Shown here piece after piece: positions 63,001-64,000 of a stretch of 64,000 nt of DNA. The DNA comes from Pseudomonas putida (lineage in GTDB: Bacteria > Pseudomonadota > Gammaproteobacteria > Pseudomonadales > Pseudomonadaceae): NCBI RefSeq assembly GCF_004357765.1, contig NZ_SMTE01000004.1, forward strand, positions 62,001 through 126,000, given 5' to 3'. A model generated the notes under the pieces. It ran no database searches, was not told the DNA's origin, and worked only from the letters and a program-made list of their open reading frames with translations. The translations under genes and the position numbers were made by a program. How positions within the stretch are numbered: the stretch's first letter is position 1; every line of letters begins with the position of its first letter.

Positions 63001-64000
63001 ATGCCCCCAGCAGTCCAGTTCACCCAGGTATCCCGCACCTTCGGCGAGGTCAAGGCCGTCGACCAGGTCAGCATCGACATCGACGACGGCGAGTTCTTCT
63101 CCATGCTCGGCCCGTCAGGCTCGGGCAAGACCACCTGCCTGCGACTGATCGCAGGCTTCGAACAACCGAGCAGCGGCTCGATTCGCATCCATGGGGTCGA
63201 GGCCGCCGGTGTGCCGCCGTACGAGCGCGACGTCAACACCGTTTTCCAGGACTACGCGCTGTTCCCGCACATGAACGTGCTCGACAACATCGCCTACGGC
63301 CTCAAGGTCAGGGGCATAGCCAAGGCCGAACGTCATGGCCGAGCCGAGGAAGCGCTGGCCATGGTCGCCCTGACCGGTTTTGCTCAGCGCAAGCCGGCGC
63401 AGTTGTCTGGCGGTCAGCGCCAGCGTGTCGCCCTCGCCCGCGCCCTGGTCAATCGGCCAAGGGTACTGCTGCTCGACGAACCGTTGGGCGCCCTGGACCT
63501 GAAGTTGCGCGAACAGATGCAGGGCGAGCTGAAGAAGCTCCAGCGTCAACTGGGCATCACCTTCATCTTCGTCACCCACGATCAGACCGAGGCCCTGTCG
63601 ATGTCCGACCGGGTCGCGGTGTTCAATCGTGGCCGTATCGAACAGGTCGACACCCCGCGCAACCTGTACATGAAGCCTGCCACCACCTTCGTCGCCGAAT
63701 TCGTCGGGACCTCGAATGTGCTGCGCGGGGCCCTTGCCGAACAGCTCAGTGGCAACGCCCAGGCCTTCTCCATTCGCCCCGAGCACATCCGCCTGGGCGA
63801 GCCGGCGATGGCGGGCGACCCGGTCCGGGTCAGCGGCGTACTGCGTGACGTGCAGTATCAGGGCAGCGCAACCCGCTACGAGCTGCAACTGGACAGCGGC
63901 CAGTTGCTGTCGGTGAGCCAGGCCAACGACCGTTGGCAGGCACAGCCCCAGCCCTGGCAACCCGGCCAGCGTGTGCAGGCACACTGGCCCCGCGAAGCGA
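63001..64000 (+). CDS. ABC transporter ATP-binding protein (PotA/YdcT-like), 3-prime truncated by the window
   Basis: 333 codons visible from ATG at 63001, no stop before the window ends. Walker A LGPSGSGKTTCLR, Q-loop NTVFQDYALFPHM, signature LSGGQRQRVALARAL, Walker B VLLLDEPLGALD and H-loop FVTHDQTEA are all intact. A TOBE-like C-terminal domain begins near 240 (IRPEHIRLG, VRDVQYQGSATRYEL-like stretch). Energises uptake with the upstream binding protein; permease genes are expected beyond the window. Confidence 0.93.
   Translation, partial: MPPAVQFTQVSRTFGEVKAVDQVSIDIDDGEFFSMLGPSGSGKTTCLRLIAGFEQPSSGSIRIHGVEAAGVPPYERDVNTVFQDYALFPHMNVLDNIAYGLKVRGIAKAERHGRAEEALAMVALTGFAQRKPAQLSGGQRQRVALARALVNRPRVLLLDEPLGALDLKLREQMQGELKKLQRQLGITFIFVTHDQTEALSMSDRVAVFNRGRIEQVDTPRNLYMKPATTFVAEFVGTSNVLRGALAEQLSGNAQAFSIRPEHIRLGEPAMAGDPVRVSGVLRDVQYQGSATRYELQLDSGQLLSVSQANDRWQAQPQPWQPGQRVQAHWPREA

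Overview
This window is chromosomal DNA from a Pseudomonas of the P. putida group. That placement rests on high-GC codon use, the gene order (frr-pyrH-tsf-rpsB / map-glnD-dapC, a complete wsp cluster next to prfB-lysS, ppc-adk-tsaB) and the intergenic GCGGGCTTGTCCCGCGAAG elements that are typical of P. putida REP sequences. The species call is inference from memory of Pseudomonas gene order; no database was searched. No rRNA, tRNA, CRISPR array, prophage or intact insertion sequence was seen.

Region by region. 1-8.6 kb: translation and nitrogen/lysine core genes (uppS fragment, frr, pyrH, tsf, rpsB on the minus strand; map, glnD, dapC on the plus strand), with an unusual 7/13-bp tandem repeat in the divergent rpsB/map control region. 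8.6-14.8 kb: Na+/H+ antiporter, a gene-free stretch holding a probable IS200/IS605 right-end relic, an ArsC-like protein, dapD, the csdA-csdE sulfur relay and tcdA. 14.9-21.3 kb: a GH17-GT2 glucan synthase (NdvB-like), then a chaperone-usher cluster with a DUF1120 subunit that sits between ndvB and dapE. 21.4-28.9 kb: dapE, rlmA, a small acidic protein, a cold-shock protein, plsB, two YbaY/YscW-type proteins and a DUF4197 protein. 29-34 kb: an RND efflux pump with its lipoprotein adaptor and a divergent TetR regulator with a visible palindromic operator. 34-43 kb: rsmJ, a protein with an internal duplication, extensin-like protein, a PEP mutase/isocitrate lyase homologue, DUF72, tsaB, adk, ppc. 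43-49 kb: a DUF4398/OmpA lipoprotein pair, then a five-gene minus-strand operon (TetR, lipoprotein, DUF1704 QEGLA protein, lipoprotein hydrolase, small membrane protein). 48.9-51.6 kb: lysS and prfB, the latter with the programmed +1 frameshift. 52.2-60.7 kb: the full surface-sensing c-di-GMP operon wspABCDEFR. 60.8-64 kb: a TerB-like protein and the start of a polyamine-type ABC transporter operon that runs off the end.

How the parts relate: dapC, dapD and dapE supply meso-diaminopimelate/lysine; csdA-csdE and tcdA belong to one tRNA ct6A route, and tsaB makes the t6A precursor; wsp, the glucan synthase and the chaperone-usher cluster are all surface/biofilm functions, though their co-regulation is only a guess. 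Most of the window is ordinary core genome. The least explained signals are the hairpin relic at 10.53 kb, the rpsB/map tandem repeat, the cytoplasmic two-domain YbaY-like protein, the Cys-rich N-terminus of WspD, the DUF1704 operon, and the strong hairpin plus palindrome upstream of the OmpA-like lipoprotein pair.
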